Notes under the pieces: model-generated
The model's input: the letters and a program-made list of their open reading frames with translations, nothing else
Database searches by the model: none
What the model was told of the DNA's origin: nothing
Program-made: the position numbers and the translations under genes
From: JALZCH01 sp036387135
GTDB lineage: Bacteria > Acidobacteriota > Blastocatellia > Pyrinomonadales > Pyrinomonadaceae
Length of the DNA stretch: 64,000 nt
NCBI GenBank assembly: GCA_036387135.1
Contig: DASVUH010000025.1
Span: 1-64,000 of the forward strand
Direction of reading: 5' to 3'
In this document: positions 9,025 through 18,515 of the stretch, in pieces
How the letters are laid out: the number at the start of each line of letters is the position of its first letter
How positions within the stretch are numbered: position 1 is the first letter of the stretch

Positions 9025-10542
9025 ATGAAATTCAATTTAGCAATCGTTCTGATTTATGTTTTGTGCGGCTTTATCGCTGCTGTTACTGCTCAGACGAAAA
9101 CTCAAAAGATTGATGCCCTGCTCGATCAACTTCACCGCGAGGAAGCGTTCAGAGGCAACGTCCTCGTCGCAGAGCGAGGGAAAATCGTTTACGCCAAATC
9201 GTTCGGCGATGCCAACGCCGAAACTAAAACCGCTTTGCAGCCGGACACGATTTTTCTCATCGGCTCGGTTGCCAAAACTTTGACCGCCGTCGCCGTTTTG
9301 AAATTAAAAGAGCAGGGCAAACTCGGTCTTGACGATCCCGTGACAAAATACCTGCCCGAACTCGCGTACAAAAACGTCCGCTTGCGCCATCTGCTCTCGC
9401 ACACCTCCGGCGTTTTGGAATATCAATCGGAAAAAATCGTCAAAGAAATCGCCGGAAAAGGCGCGAGCAACGCCGAGTTGATCACCGTTTTCGCGCGCCT
9501 TAATACGCCGCTCGATTTCGAGCCGGGAACGAAATGGGATTACAGCAATACGAACTATATTCTGCTCGCCCGCGTCGTCGAAAAAATTTCGGGGAAAAGT
9601 TTTCCCGAATTTCTCAGAGAAAATATCTTCGTTCCCGCCAAAATGACGCGCACGTTTGTCGGCATCGGCAATGTGCCGGAAAATCTCAAAAAAGACATCG
9701 CCGCCGGTTACAGATTTACCAATCCGCTCGCCGTCGCGCCGGTCAATGTCGAAACGCTCAAAGGCGCGCGGGCAGCTTACGCGACGAAGCGCAATCTTTT
9801 CGGCGCGGGAAATGTTTACAGCACGACAAAAGATTTGTTGAGATTTCACGAGGCATTACAGCGGGGACGAATTCTAAAGAAAAAAACTCTTGCTGAAATG
9901 TATGCACCCGCCAAACTTTCGACGGGAGAAAACTACAATTCTTTTCAAAGGACGAATTATCCGTCGAAAGACGGCTTAGGCTGGTTTGTCGCCGACAACG
10001 AATCGAACGGGAAAATCGTTTATCATCCGGGCGGCGACATCGGCTACACGAGTTATTTTCTGCGAAACACGAGCAAAGACCAAATGGTTATCATTCTTTC
10101 AAATATAGAGTTGCTGCGTCACTACACGCCGACCGCGTTGATGAAAATTTTGAACGGCGAACCTTATAAACTCGACCTTAAATCTCTGGCTGCGGCGATG
10201 GGCAGAGAATACAACCGAAGCGGCAGCGCGGCGATGCTGAAAGTTTTCAATCAGTTGAAAGAGGATAATGAATACAATTTCAGCGAGGATGCAGTCAACG
10301 AACTCGGCTATCGTTTGCTGTATGACAAAAAAGACGCCGCAACCGCGCTCGAAGTTTTCCTGCTTAACGCCGAACGATTTCCGAATTCTTACAACGTCTG
10401 GGACAGTCTCGGCGAAATTTATTACCAAACCGGCAAAACGAAAGAAGCGGTCAAATATTACGAAAAATCTTTGCAGATGAATCCGAAAAATGAAGGCGGC
10501 AAACGAATGCTGGAAAGAATCCGGCGGGGCGAAAAACCGTAA
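9025..10542 (+). CDS. Secreted class C beta-lactamase-fold serine hydrolase with C-terminal TPR
   Basis: A 505-residue exported hydrolase. The ATG at 9025 is preferred over an in-frame GTG at 8974 because it begins directly with a signal peptide (MKFNLAIVLIYVLCGF ... TAQ). Catalytic motifs of the beta-lactamase/DD-peptidase fold are present: SVAK (S81, K84), YSN in DYSNTNY, and HPGG replacing the KTG triad. The last 60 residues form a TPR pair (YNVWDSLGEIYYQTGKTKEA). Substrate is unknown; relatives include esterases, peptidases and beta-lactamases. It lies 120 nt after the M56 gene and could be part of that regulon. Confidence 0.87.
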   Translation: MKFNLAIVLIYVLCGFIAAVTAQTKTQKIDALLDQLHREEAFRGNVLVAERGKIVYAKSFGDANAETKTALQPDTIFLIGSVAKTLTAVAVLKLKEQGKLGLDDPVTKYLPELAYKNVRLRHLLSHTSGVLEYQSEKIVKEIAGKGASNAELITVFARLNTPLDFEPGTKWDYSNTNYILLARVVEKISGKSFPEFLRENIFVPAKMTRTFVGIGNVPENLKKDIAAGYRFTNPLAVAPVNVETLKGARAAYATKRNLFGAGNVYSTTKDLLRFHEALQRGRILKKKTLAEMYAPAKLSTGENYNSFQRTNYPSKDGLGWFVADNESNGKIVYHPGGDIGYTSYFLRNTSKDQMVIILSNIELLRHYTPTALMKILNGEPYKLDLKSLAAAMGREYNRSGSAAMLKVFNQLKEDNEYNFSEDAVNELGYRLLYDKKDAATALEVFLLNAERFPNSYNVWDSLGEIYYQTGKTKEAVKYYEKSLQMNPKNEGGKRMLERIRRGEKP

Positions 10543-10568
10543 CGATTCACCAATAAAGTTTTTAAATC

Positions 10569-10601
10569 GGCTATTGCCCAATCGCGGGCGCGGCAATAGC
10601 C
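10569..10601 (+). repeat. Perfect 10-bp inverted repeat (stem-loop)
   Basis: GGCTATTGCC at 10569-10578 pairs perfectly with GGCAATAGCC at 10592-10601 across a 13-nt GC-rich loop. No T-run follows, so it is not a standard terminator. It lies 48 nt before the next start codon and could be an RNA structure or protein-binding site. Confidence 0.6.
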
Positions 10602-10649
10602 TGGTCGGTTATCTCAAACGCCCGCTTAAATTATCTAAGGAGTGGAAAA

Positions 10650-10928
10650 ATGAAAAGTTTGATTTTAATTTTGGGTTTAATATCAGTTTCGGCTGGTCTT
10701 GTGCTTTGTCAACCGGAAACCGCCTTCGGGCAAGACGATAAGAGATCGGTGAAAACCAAACCGCCGGTTGTCGTTAGAATTATCAAACAGACTCGGACAA
10801 AGGCTAAAATCCATCGTCGGAGTTCCGTCAATTTGTACACAGGCGTAAAAGGTAAGAGAAAAAGACCGACGCTGCGGCGGAGAGTTGATTTGCCCAAAGT
10901 TCCGCGACTCATCAGACCGGCAAACTAA
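10650..10928 (+). CDS. Small secreted basic protein, unknown
   Basis: A 92-residue protein with a good AAGGAG ribosome-binding site just upstream and a clear signal peptide (MKSLILILGLISVSAGLVLC, cleavage near QPETAFG). The mature part is short, strongly basic (many Lys and Arg) and has no recognised domain. A cysteine at residue 20 might be lipidated, but the preceding residues (GLVL) are a poor lipobox. Confidence 0.6.
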   Translation: MKSLILILGLISVSAGLVLCQPETAFGQDDKRSVKTKPPVVVRIIKQTRTKAKIHRRSSVNLYTGVKGKRKRPTLRRRVDLPKVPRLIRPAN

Positions 10929-11137
10929 AACCGGGTAAGAGCGCTAAGCATATGGACAAGTTGCAATTAACACGCCGTAAATTCCGATTCGTTCTGGCGA
11001 AGCGAAACCTATATGGAAGCAGGCGTTCCAACTTCGGAGGGTATTCCGTATCACCGTGTCGCTGACCAAAATGCGCCCTAATAATTTAAGAGAATAAAAC
11101 AATTAAAGCGGCTTCGCGCTGCGTCCCATACGCCATT

Positions 11138-12562
11138 ATGAGGCAAAACACAGCTTATTACGCAAGAAATATTGTTCTCCTGGTATCCGCCGTTGTGCTG
11201 ATTCAAACAGCCGCGTTCGCGCAGAAGGCAAAAATTGATTTAATCAATAAATTTGCCGCCGCGAAACATAAATATCACAATTTCAACGGCAATATTTTAG
11301 TCGCCGAAAAAGGTCAAATTATTTACAAAAAATCGTTCGGCTTGGCTGATTTCAAAAACAAAAAGCCTTTGACTGATGACAGCGTTTTTAATATCGCTTC
11401 AATCAGCAAGCAGTTCACCGCCGCCGCCGTAATGCTCGCGGTCGAACGCGGGCTGTTGAGTCTCGACGATTCTTTGGCGAAATACTTTCCTGAAATCCCA
11501 TACGAAGCCATTACCGTCCGTCAGATGTTGACGCACACTTCCGGTCTGCCCGAACAAAACGAGTTGATGTTTAAGCATTGGAATTCGGCTGATCCGATTT
11601 CTAACAAAGATATGGTCGAGTATTTGATTAAATACAAACCCGAAACCGCATTCAAACCGGGCGAAAGTTTCAAATACTGCAACACGAATTATTCACTTTT
11701 GGCAATGATTGTCGAAAAAGTCAGCGGGCAAACATTTCAGGATTTCGTGACGAAAGATATCTTCGAGCCTTTAGGGATGAAACAAACGCGATTCTTAAAT
11801 CCGCAGCCGAGGAATTACAAAACGATTCCCAACCAGACGGAAAATTATATCGCCGACACGGAAGGTAAAGAATATCTTCTGCCGCAAGAGATCCGGGAGT
11901 ATCGAAACGCCGTTGCCCTGACCGGCTTAGTGGGCGCGGGAAATATTCATTCGACCGCTTCGGATTTGCTCAAATGGCAGGCGAGTTTAAAAACGACAAA
12001 GATATTGAAACGCGAAAGCATCGAGCAAATGGAAAGTCCGCAGGTTAAAGCGAATGTTGACGGCTCGGACGCTTACGGCTATGGGTTGGCGATTAAATCA
12101 ATTTACGGCGACACGAAGATTTTTCATTACGGCGGCACGCTCGGCTTTTGGAATAGTTTGCAGCATTTCAAACTTGCTGACCGCACGATTATCGTATTGA
12201 CAAATAACGAATCGGAAAAAGGCTTGACCAACGCGATTGCCGCGATACTTTTCGACCAGCCGGTCGCTTTGCCTTCAAAACATCTGGAAGTAAAATTAAC
12301 GTCGGCGCAGTTGAATAAATTTGTCGGCGCTTACGAAGTGAACGGTAATTTCGCCTTCGCCGTCGAAAATCGCAACGGCAAATTATACCGCGTCGTCAAA
12401 AGCGGCGAGCCGAAGGAATTAAAACCCGAATCGAAAACCAAGCTGTTTTACGCGGAAGGCGTTGACCGGCAGATTGAACTCGTTTTCGACCGAAAACAAC
12501 AAATCAAACGAGTGTTTTTTATCGCCGACGGGATAAAATTGGAACTGAAAAGGGCAAAATAA
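11138..12562 (+). CDS. Secreted class C beta-lactamase-fold serine hydrolase
   Basis: A 474-residue exported hydrolase and paralogue of the products at 9025 and 15100. The signal peptide is residues 1-29 (NIVLLVSAVVLIQTAAFAQ). Catalytic motifs: SISK (S88, K91), YCN in KYCNTNY, and HYGG in FHYGGTLGFW. After the catalytic domain, residues about 390-474 form a small beta-rich domain (LNKFVGAYEVNGNFAFAV) of the kind often fused to these enzymes. The 210 nt before it hold no gene. It converges with the membrane protein gene at 12586, with only 23 nt between them and no terminator seen. Confidence 0.87.
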   Translation: MRQNTAYYARNIVLLVSAVVLIQTAAFAQKAKIDLINKFAAAKHKYHNFNGNILVAEKGQIIYKKSFGLADFKNKKPLTDDSVFNIASISKQFTAAAVMLAVERGLLSLDDSLAKYFPEIPYEAITVRQMLTHTSGLPEQNELMFKHWNSADPISNKDMVEYLIKYKPETAFKPGESFKYCNTNYSLLAMIVEKVSGQTFQDFVTKDIFEPLGMKQTRFLNPQPRNYKTIPNQTENYIADTEGKEYLLPQEIREYRNAVALTGLVGAGNIHSTASDLLKWQASLKTTKILKRESIEQMESPQVKANVDGSDAYGYGLAIKSIYGDTKIFHYGGTLGFWNSLQHFKLADRTIIVLTNNESEKGLTNAIAAILFDQPVALPSKHLEVKLTSAQLNKFVGAYEVNGNFAFAVENRNGKLYRVVKSGEPKELKPESKTKLFYAEGVDRQIELVFDRKQQIKRVFFIADGIKLELKRAK

Positions 12563-12585
12563 CGGCGAGAAAACAAATATATTTT

Positions 12586-13038
12586 TTAGTGTCCCAAGCG
12601 CGAGAAAGAAAACACTTCGGCAAGCCGCTTCCGAGCCGCGAGTCCGCCAAAATATGCTGCTGCCAACTTCGTCGCAAATGAAATTGTAAAGAGCATTGCC
12701 ACTCTGAATAACTCTCCCGCAAATGTAATCACCGTTATATCAATCAGAAAATATACCAGCCAAACAAGCAGCGCGGCAGTCAGGCTAAGGCGCGCCTCAA
12801 ATTTTTTGCCTATCCATCGGCACGCGAAAAACATTAACGGCATCCCGACGACGATGCTCGAATACGGCGCGCTCAGCATTGCGTGCGCTTGATAATGCGC
12901 CTTGTCTTGACCGGGATTGATAACATAGCTATAAGCCACCATATAGAGAATGTGTATCGCTACATTGACGACCAAAACGGCAATGGCGGTTGGAATAATC
13001 CAGATCCAACGATTTTTCGTCGCAGGCACTTGTTTCAT
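12586..13038 (-). CDS. Four-helix membrane protein, unknown
   Basis: A 150-residue hydrophobic protein with about four transmembrane segments: 11-36 (WIWIIPTAIAVLVVNVAIHILYMV), 55-73, 84-107 (LSLTAALLVWLVYFLIDITVIT) and 110-132. An AAGGAG ribosome-binding site 10 nt before the ATG supports the start at 13038. Family not recognised; the size resembles small integral membrane proteins of the DoxX/DUF type. It is transcribed alone on the minus strand. Confidence 0.6.
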   Translation of the reverse strand: MKQVPATKNRWIWIIPTAIAVLVVNVAIHILYMVAYSYVINPGQDKAHYQAHAMLSAPYSSIVVGMPLMFFACRWIGKKFEARLSLTAALLVWLVYFLIDITVITFAGELFRVAMLFTISFATKLAAAYFGGLAARKRLAEVFSFSRLGH

Positions 13039-13299
13039 GCTGTTAGTTCTCCTTAATCTGAAATTGATAAAGCAAACCGGAGGTTATCGCAAAAGAACCC
13101 CAAGTGCAACACTTTGTTTCACGCTTGCAACGAGATTAATTTGGAAGCATCTAACTTTCTCTTGAACTAAATTTCCGCTTTCTTATACCGAAGAATTACG
13201 CCTGACTTTTAATCGCAAAATAAAAAAGAAGTCGAATTTTAGCACCGTCTTGTAACTCCTTCCGTCTGAGTAGAAACCGGGCGAAATTTTTCAAACGGA

Positions 13300-13330
13300 T
13301 TGTGAACATCGGGTTTATCAAACGTATAAT
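13300..13330 (+). promoter_or_regulatory. Possible promoter upstream of the ECF sigma gene
   Basis: TATAAT at 13325-13330 is a perfect -10 box. TTGTGA at 13300-13305 is a fair -35 at a rather long 19-nt spacing. It lies about 100 nt before the sigma factor start. The remainder of the 13039-13431 gap shows no gene. Confidence 0.33.
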
Positions 13331-13431
13331 TCCCTTTTTTATCAATACATCCAGATTTTTTAGAAAAGTCTGAAACCTTTTTTTCTCAAAAGGAACTATT
13401 GGACGGTGAGAAATTAAAGAGCTGAAACGAT

Positions 13432-14037
13432 ATGGATTTTTCGATGCTCTGTCAGGAGAGAGCCGGAATTAACGATTTGACGATGGACGAGCCGGATGAT
13501 TTGGTGGCGCGGGCGCAGGCTGGCGACAACGCCGCTTTCGGCGCGATTTTCGAGCTGCATTCGCGCTTCATTTACAAATTCATTTACGCGATGCTCGGCG
13601 ACGCGAGCCAGGCGGAAGAATTAAAGCAGGAAACTTTTCTGGCGGCGTATCGAAGCATTCAAAATTTGCGGGACGAGGCGAAGTTGAAAACGTGGCTATG
13701 CGGAATTGCTAAAAATCTGGTTTATAAATTTCTGCGCTCACGCCGCAAAGAAGGCACCGGCGCGGAAATCGAATCGCTCCGGCTCGCCGATCATAAAACG
13801 ATTCAGCCGGACCGGGAGTTTTTGAGCAAGGAATTGAATTACACGATTCACGTCGCGCTCGCCGAACTCGATGCCGACAAGCGGCTGGTTTTTACTTTAA
13901 AAGAGCTTCAGCATTTGAGCTACAAGGAAATCTCGGAAATTACCGGCTCGGCGATTCCGAAACTGAAAACCGATTTGCGCCGCGCGAAAATCGAAATGTG
14001 CCGCGCTTTGCGCCCGTATTTGGAGGCGAAAAAATGA
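13432..14037 (+). CDS. ECF-type RNA polymerase sigma factor
   Basis: A 201-residue extracytoplasmic-function sigma factor. Region 2 spans about 25-95 (AFGAIFELHSRFIYKFIYAML, EELKQETFLAAYRSIQNL) and binds the -10 element and core polymerase. Region 4 spans about 140-195 (LVFTLKELQHLSYKEISEITGSAIPKLKTDL), the helix-turn-helix for the -35. An internal ATG at 13480 could be the true start, since the first 16 residues are outside the family core. Its TGA overlaps the ATG of the anti-sigma gene (14034-14037), so both are made together. Targets unknown; the adjacent serine hydrolase and TPR genes run in the same direction. Confidence 0.9.
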   Translation: MDFSMLCQERAGINDLTMDEPDDLVARAQAGDNAAFGAIFELHSRFIYKFIYAMLGDASQAEELKQETFLAAYRSIQNLRDEAKLKTWLCGIAKNLVYKFLRSRRKEGTGAEIESLRLADHKTIQPDREFLSKELNYTIHVALAELDADKRLVFTLKELQHLSYKEISEITGSAIPKLKTDLRRAKIEMCRALRPYLEAKK

Positions 14038-15071
14038 TTTTTTGTGAAAAATACTCGGATTTGATTCAGGATTTGCTCGAAGATGAACTCGACGAGCATC
14101 GCACAGCGCAGGCGGAATCGCACATTTTAGCCTGTCAGGGATGCTGCGAGCGTTATGAAACGCTGCGGCAGGCGAAGGAAATTTACACTCCATACTTATT
14201 CGATGCCGAACCGCCGCCGGATTCGTGGACGAATTTTCAAGCACGGCTGAATTCGGAAAATGAGAAAGCCAGGGGCGAAGAAGTTATTGCTGCAAGTTGG
14301 TTTCGCCGCCGACAAAGAATGTTCGGCTTCAGCTTTTCTCCGGCAGCGGCGACATTGGCGGCTGTGCTTTTCGTCTGCGGAATCGGTTTCGTCCGGTTGC
14401 AGACCGGATCGGTTGAAAAGGACGGCGATAAATACGTTGCTGAAACGGAATATTCGCTGTCACCGACACAATCGAATGAGACGGACGAAAAACCGGCAAT
14501 AAATTCACCGTCGCAAGACGCAGCAACCGATGACATCCCAGAAAGCAGCGATTTACTCACCGAAAGCAAATCGCTAAAAGCAAAGAGTAATTCCCTCTTC
14601 GGCAAAAAATCTTTCGCTGAAACGGTGAAGATTAATCAAAAAACGGCTTCTCTAAACGAAAGGAGAAAATCGGCGAGCGGACTTCGACTGAACAAAGAAA
14701 ATCGGCTTTCGGATTTACAGGCGCAAAATCTGGAAATAGAAATCATCGGGCAAATGGAAAAAGTCGAATTGCTGCTGCGCTCTTTCAGAAACGCGCGGTC
14801 GAATGAAACGGCAGAAGGCTTTGATATCGAATACGAAAAGCGACAAGCCAGAAAACTGCTCGACAGAAACGCGCTGCTCAAGCGAAGGGCGGAAAATCAC
14901 GGGCTTTCGTACGCCGAGGAATTGTTGAGCCTCGTCGAACCGCATCTGTTGGAGATTGCCAATCTCGAAACCAATCCTTCGACGGACAGAGTGCTGGACA
15001 TCAAAGATCGCGTCAGCAGTCAAAACATCATCGCCAGCCTGCAAGCCTATAGCCGGGACGCGACTCAGTAA
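14034..15071 (+). CDS. Zinc-finger (HC2-type) transmembrane anti-sigma factor
   Basis: A 345-residue protein starting at the ATGA overlap with the sigma gene. The N-terminus holds an anti-sigma zinc-finger pattern with HILACQGCC (H..C..C) at about 32-40, after an acidic helix (DLIQDLLEDELDEH). One transmembrane helix lies at about 100-122 (AAATLAAVLFVCGIGFV). The remaining 220 residues are extracytoplasmic, polar and helical, ending in a region predicted to be coiled (KVELLLRSFRNARSNE). By family it would hold the ECF factor at the membrane until a signal releases it. Confidence 0.8.
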   Translation: MIFCEKYSDLIQDLLEDELDEHRTAQAESHILACQGCCERYETLRQAKEIYTPYLFDAEPPPDSWTNFQARLNSENEKARGEEVIAASWFRRRQRMFGFSFSPAAATLAAVLFVCGIGFVRLQTGSVEKDGDKYVAETEYSLSPTQSNETDEKPAINSPSQDAATDDIPESSDLLTESKSLKAKSNSLFGKKSFAETVKINQKTASLNERRKSASGLRLNKENRLSDLQAQNLEIEIIGQMEKVELLLRSFRNARSNETAEGFDIEYEKRQARKLLDRNALLKRRAENHGLSYAEELLSLVEPHLLEIANLETNPSTDRVLDIKDRVSSQNIIASLQAYSRDATQ

Positions 15072-15099
15072 AGGAAATAAAAATCTTTGGAGTTTATTT

Positions 15100-16527
15100 A
15101 TGCAGGGAAATTTAATTATGAAAAAGATTCCGTCAATTTTTTTAGCTTTTCTCATCGGCTTTTCGATCAACTCAATCTCCGTTTTCGGGCAATCTCCAGC
15201 GCGGTTGGCAGCGGAATTTGACAAAATTATTTCGTCCGAATTCAAGTCCGAAGAACCGGGCGGCGTGGTGCTAATCGCGCAGAAGGGCAAGGTTATTTAC
15301 AAAAAAGCATTCGGATTGGCGAATCTTGAGTTGAATGCGCCGATGAAAGAGGAGATGGTTTTCAACATCGCTTCGATAACCAAACAATTTACCGCCGTCG
15401 CCATTCTTCAACTTGCGGAACAAGGTAAACTGTCCTTGCAGGACGAGATTACGAAATATCTTCCCGATTATCCGGTTAATGGACAAAAAATCACAATCGA
15501 AAATCTATTGACGCACACTGCCGGAATTCCCGGCTCAGACATCGAAGCACTGAACAAACTTCAGGGCGGCAGAAGATACGTGACCTTGCCGGAAATTATC
15601 AATACTTTCAAAACGCGCCCGCTCGATTTTGCGCCCGGAACGAAGATGGTTTACAGCAACAACGGCTATATGTTGCTCGGCGCGATTATCGAAAAAGTTT
15701 CCGGCATCGCTTATCCCGAATACCTCGAAAAAAATCTGTTCAAACCGGCGGGAATGATTCAGTCGCATTTCGGAGACGATTTCAAAATTGTCAAAAACCG
15801 CACGTCGAACTACGTTTATTCGACCGCCGATTCCCGATTCTTTAACACTCGCGGCGGCAAAACTGAAATAGCGTATTCGGCGGGTGCGATTCAATCTACG
15901 GCGGACGATATGTTCAAGTGGAATCAGGCGCTCGTCACGCACAAATTGATAAATAAGGAATCCCTGGAGAAGGCGCAGACGGATTATAAACTGCCGGACG
16001 GAAAAGGCGCGTATTACGGCTACGGCTGGTTCGTCGGCAACATTCAGGGCAGCCCGATTGCCGAACACGGCGGCAATATGGGCGGATTTATGTCGCACGC
16101 CATTTATCTGCCGCGAGAGGATATTTACGTCGCCGTATTTTACAACTTCCGTGACCCTGCCCGCCTGCCTGAATTTTTAGCGGGAGACCTGGCGGCTCTG
16201 GCAATCGGCAAACCATTCAACATCAAGGAAACTGCGCTCGACGAAAACTTGCTGAGAACATACGTCGGCGTTTACGTGGAAGAAGACATTGAGCGTTTGG
16301 TTACGCTCGAAAACGGTAAATTGTATTACCGGCGAGCGGGCGGGGATAAATTGCAGATGAAGCCTTACGCGAAAGATAAATTCTTTTTTGAAACCGCTGC
16401 CGCAGTCGCTGAATTTAAGCGCGACGCGAGCGATAAAATAATTAGTTTTTCGCTAAAAAATAAGAGAGGCATCAGTTCAAGCGTTTCCAAAAAAACTGAT
16501 AAACCGATTCCCGTTCCCTCAAAGTGA
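15100..16527 (+). CDS. Secreted class C beta-lactamase-fold serine hydrolase
   Basis: A 475-residue exported hydrolase, third paralogue of this type in 7 kb. The start at 15100 has TTGGAG 7 nt upstream; an ATG at 15118 is the alternative and begins at the signal peptide core. Motifs: SITK (S92, K95), YSN in VYSNNGY, and HGG in EHGGNMGGF. The C-terminal 85 residues form a beta-rich accessory domain (LRTYVGVYVEEDIERLVTLENGKLYY) like that of the 11138 gene product. It follows the anti-sigma gene by 28 nt and may belong to the same transcription unit and ECF regulon. Confidence 0.87.
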   Translation: MQGNLIMKKIPSIFLAFLIGFSINSISVFGQSPARLAAEFDKIISSEFKSEEPGGVVLIAQKGKVIYKKAFGLANLELNAPMKEEMVFNIASITKQFTAVAILQLAEQGKLSLQDEITKYLPDYPVNGQKITIENLLTHTAGIPGSDIEALNKLQGGRRYVTLPEIINTFKTRPLDFAPGTKMVYSNNGYMLLGAIIEKVSGIAYPEYLEKNLFKPAGMIQSHFGDDFKIVKNRTSNYVYSTADSRFFNTRGGKTEIAYSAGAIQSTADDMFKWNQALVTHKLINKESLEKAQTDYKLPDGKGAYYGYGWFVGNIQGSPIAEHGGNMGGFMSHAIYLPREDIYVAVFYNFRDPARLPEFLAGDLAALAIGKPFNIKETALDENLLRTYVGVYVEEDIERLVTLENGKLYYRRAGGDKLQMKPYAKDKFFFETAAAVAEFKRDASDKIISFSLKNKRGISSSVSKKTDKPIPVPSK

Positions 16528-16554
16528 GCGCGCGATAAGAGGAGTCAGCGAACA

Positions 16555-17961
16555 ATGAAAAGCGAAAAGCATTTATCCCAATCAATTTATAAATCACTTC
16601 CGGCGTTATTGATTTTATTAACGATTTATACAGCCGTAACGCCGGAAACCGCGCGAGCGCAAAATCCTCCACCGCCCGGAATCGAAGTGACGACGCGGAA
16701 CGATTTCGGCGAAAAATTCCGCGCGGGCAGAGATTCGATTGACCGGCAGGATTGGGCGCGAGCGACCGAGCAATTCCGCGAAGCCGTTGAAAAATACCCC
16801 GACCATAAATTAGCCGATGCCGCGCTTTACTGGCTCGCTTTCTGCTATAAAAAACAAAAAAAGTTTGAGGAAACCGACGCCGCCCTTGACCGTCTGTTCA
16901 AAGAATTCCCCGATTCGACGTGGACGGGCGACGCGCGGGTGATGAAAACGGAAATCGCGCCGGCACTCAACAGGCTTTATGATTCGCGCCCGAACAATCC
17001 CAAATTAAACAAAGCCGCGCAGGGTCAATTTTCCTCAGACCTTCAGGCGCAAGTCGTCAACCCAAAGTTAAATAATTCAGGTCAGAATCCGTCGCTGGCG
17101 GAAAAGCCGGCGATGACCGACCGATTGCCGCTCGACCGCGCCGACGAAATCAGGCTCGCCGCGTTTCAAAGCCTGTTCGTCGCCGACCCGCTCCGGGCGG
17201 TCGAGACGACGGGCGAGATTCTAAAGCCCGATTCGACGGCGCGCGACACTTTAAAACGGGAAATTTTGCGCGCCTGGCGCAAGCCGCGACTTTTCGCTTC
17301 GCAGACGCTCGTTTCCAACATCAACCAAAACATCGGCGGCAAAGAATTCGTGTCCCTTTTGCGGGAAACGCTGGTGAAAAGTTTTCAGAATGAAAGGAAT
17401 CTGAAGATTCGCATCGAAATAATTTATACGCTGGCGAGTCTCGCCGACGAGCAATCTCTGGAATATCTCAAACGGTTATACGCGAGGGCGGAAACCGACC
17501 GCGACATCAAGAAAGACATTATCAACGCATTCGGCGGTTCGGCAAGTGCCTTTTACCCGTTCGCAGACATCGCCCAAAAGCAAAAAGGCGAATCCGCGGA
17601 CAGAGCGCGCGAGCAAGCCCGAAAAATCGAACTCGATTTTCTGCTGGAAGTAGTCCGCGCCGAAAAGGATGCCGAACTGCGGCGGCTGGCGTTTTCCAAT
17701 CTGCGTCACTTTAAAAATTGGCTGGCAAGCGCGCAAGCCGTCGAGGTGATAACTAAACTTTACGACGCGGAAACGGACGAAGATTTTAAGCTCGCCCTCG
17801 TCCGCTTTCTTGCCGAGTCCAGGCAGCCGACGGCGATTCGTAAACTGCTCGACATCGCCAAAAACGACCGTTCCGACAAGTTGCGGCTCGAAGCGATTTA
17901 TTCGCTGAGAACCAGCAAAGCCCCGGAGGTCATAAAGTTTTTACAAGACCTGATTAAGTAA
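16555..17961 (+). CDS. Secreted TPR and HEAT-repeat protein
   Basis: A 468-residue exported scaffold-like protein. A signal peptide is near residues 1-36 (LPALLILLTIYTAVTPETARAQ). Residues about 50-130 hold TPR units like those of outer-membrane assembly or tol-pal factors (REAVEKYPDHKLADAALYWLAFCYKKQKKFEE). Residues about 200-465 are HEAT-like helical repeats (LEYLKRLYARAETDRDIKKDIINAFG, LRLEAIYSLRTSKAPE). A GAGGAG Shine-Dalgarno sequence precedes the ATG. It is 27 nt from the serine hydrolase gene, so probably co-transcribed. Function beyond protein binding cannot be read. Confidence 0.75.
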   Translation: MKSEKHLSQSIYKSLPALLILLTIYTAVTPETARAQNPPPPGIEVTTRNDFGEKFRAGRDSIDRQDWARATEQFREAVEKYPDHKLADAALYWLAFCYKKQKKFEETDAALDRLFKEFPDSTWTGDARVMKTEIAPALNRLYDSRPNNPKLNKAAQGQFSSDLQAQVVNPKLNNSGQNPSLAEKPAMTDRLPLDRADEIRLAAFQSLFVADPLRAVETTGEILKPDSTARDTLKREILRAWRKPRLFASQTLVSNINQNIGGKEFVSLLRETLVKSFQNERNLKIRIEIIYTLASLADEQSLEYLKRLYARAETDRDIKKDIINAFGGSASAFYPFADIAQKQKGESADRAREQARKIELDFLLEVVRAEKDAELRRLAFSNLRHFKNWLASAQAVEVITKLYDAETDEDFKLALVRFLAESRQPTAIRKLLDIAKNDRSDKLRLEAIYSLRTSKAPEVIKFLQDLIK

Positions 17962-18031
17962 GACCCGAACAAAATTTTCCCGCGAATTATTTCGCTCAAA
18001 TCGGCAATTTATTTGGTTGCCCGGAGGAACG

Positions 18032-18505
18032 ATGCGTCAAAAATCCGTTTTTTTATTTTCGATACTCTTGACCGGCGCGTTTTCACAAGCCGCGCTCGCC
18101 CAAAATTTCCTGCCGGTGAACGCGCAACCGGCGGCGGTAATTTATGAGGAGGGAATAAAGTTAATGCGCGACGAGAGATATGGCGAAGCCGCGCGAAAAT
18201 TTGAAAAGGTTATCAAACTTGAGTCCGCGAACGCGCAAGCCCACAACGCTCTCAGCGCGGTTTATGTTCATTTGAACCGGCGGGACGAAGCTTATTCGAG
18301 TTTTCAAAAAGCCGTCCGGCTCGCTCCCGATTTCGCCAACGCTTATTACAATCTCGGAAATCTCTACGACCGTGACGGGCGCGCCGAACTCGCTGCCGAC
18401 TGCTTTCGTCAAGCCGTCGAGCGCAAGCCCGATTATGCTCTCGCGTGGATCGCGCTCGGCAATGTTTCGCTCGGCTTGAAAAATGTTGAAAACAAACAGA
18501 ATTAA
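18032..18505 (+). CDS. Secreted TPR protein
   Basis: A 157-residue exported protein. The ATG at 18032 has GGAGGA (18022-18027) just upstream and opens directly into a signal peptide (FLFSILLTGAFSQAALAQ); a TTG at 18017 is a worse alternative. Three TPR units fill the rest (EAARKFEKVIKLESANAQAH, EAYSSFQKAVRLAPDFANAY, LAADCFRQAVERKPDYALAW). It is probably the last intact gene of the hydrolase/TPR run. Confidence 0.75.
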   Translation: MRQKSVFLFSILLTGAFSQAALAQNFLPVNAQPAAVIYEEGIKLMRDERYGEAARKFEKVIKLESANAQAHNALSAVYVHLNRRDEAYSSFQKAVRLAPDFANAYYNLGNLYDRDGRAELAADCFRQAVERKPDYALAWIALGNVSLGLKNVENKQN

Positions 18506-18515
18506 TTCTTGCCAG

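Noticed and set aside
9304..9849. A 181-codon minus-strand frame opposite the serine hydrolase gene
   Set aside because: Mirror frame of a strongly supported gene; composition and lack of ribosome-binding site are as expected of a shadow.
14715..15290. A 191-codon minus-strand frame across the anti-sigma/serine hydrolase junction
   Set aside because: It lies antisense to two supported genes and has no recognisable content.
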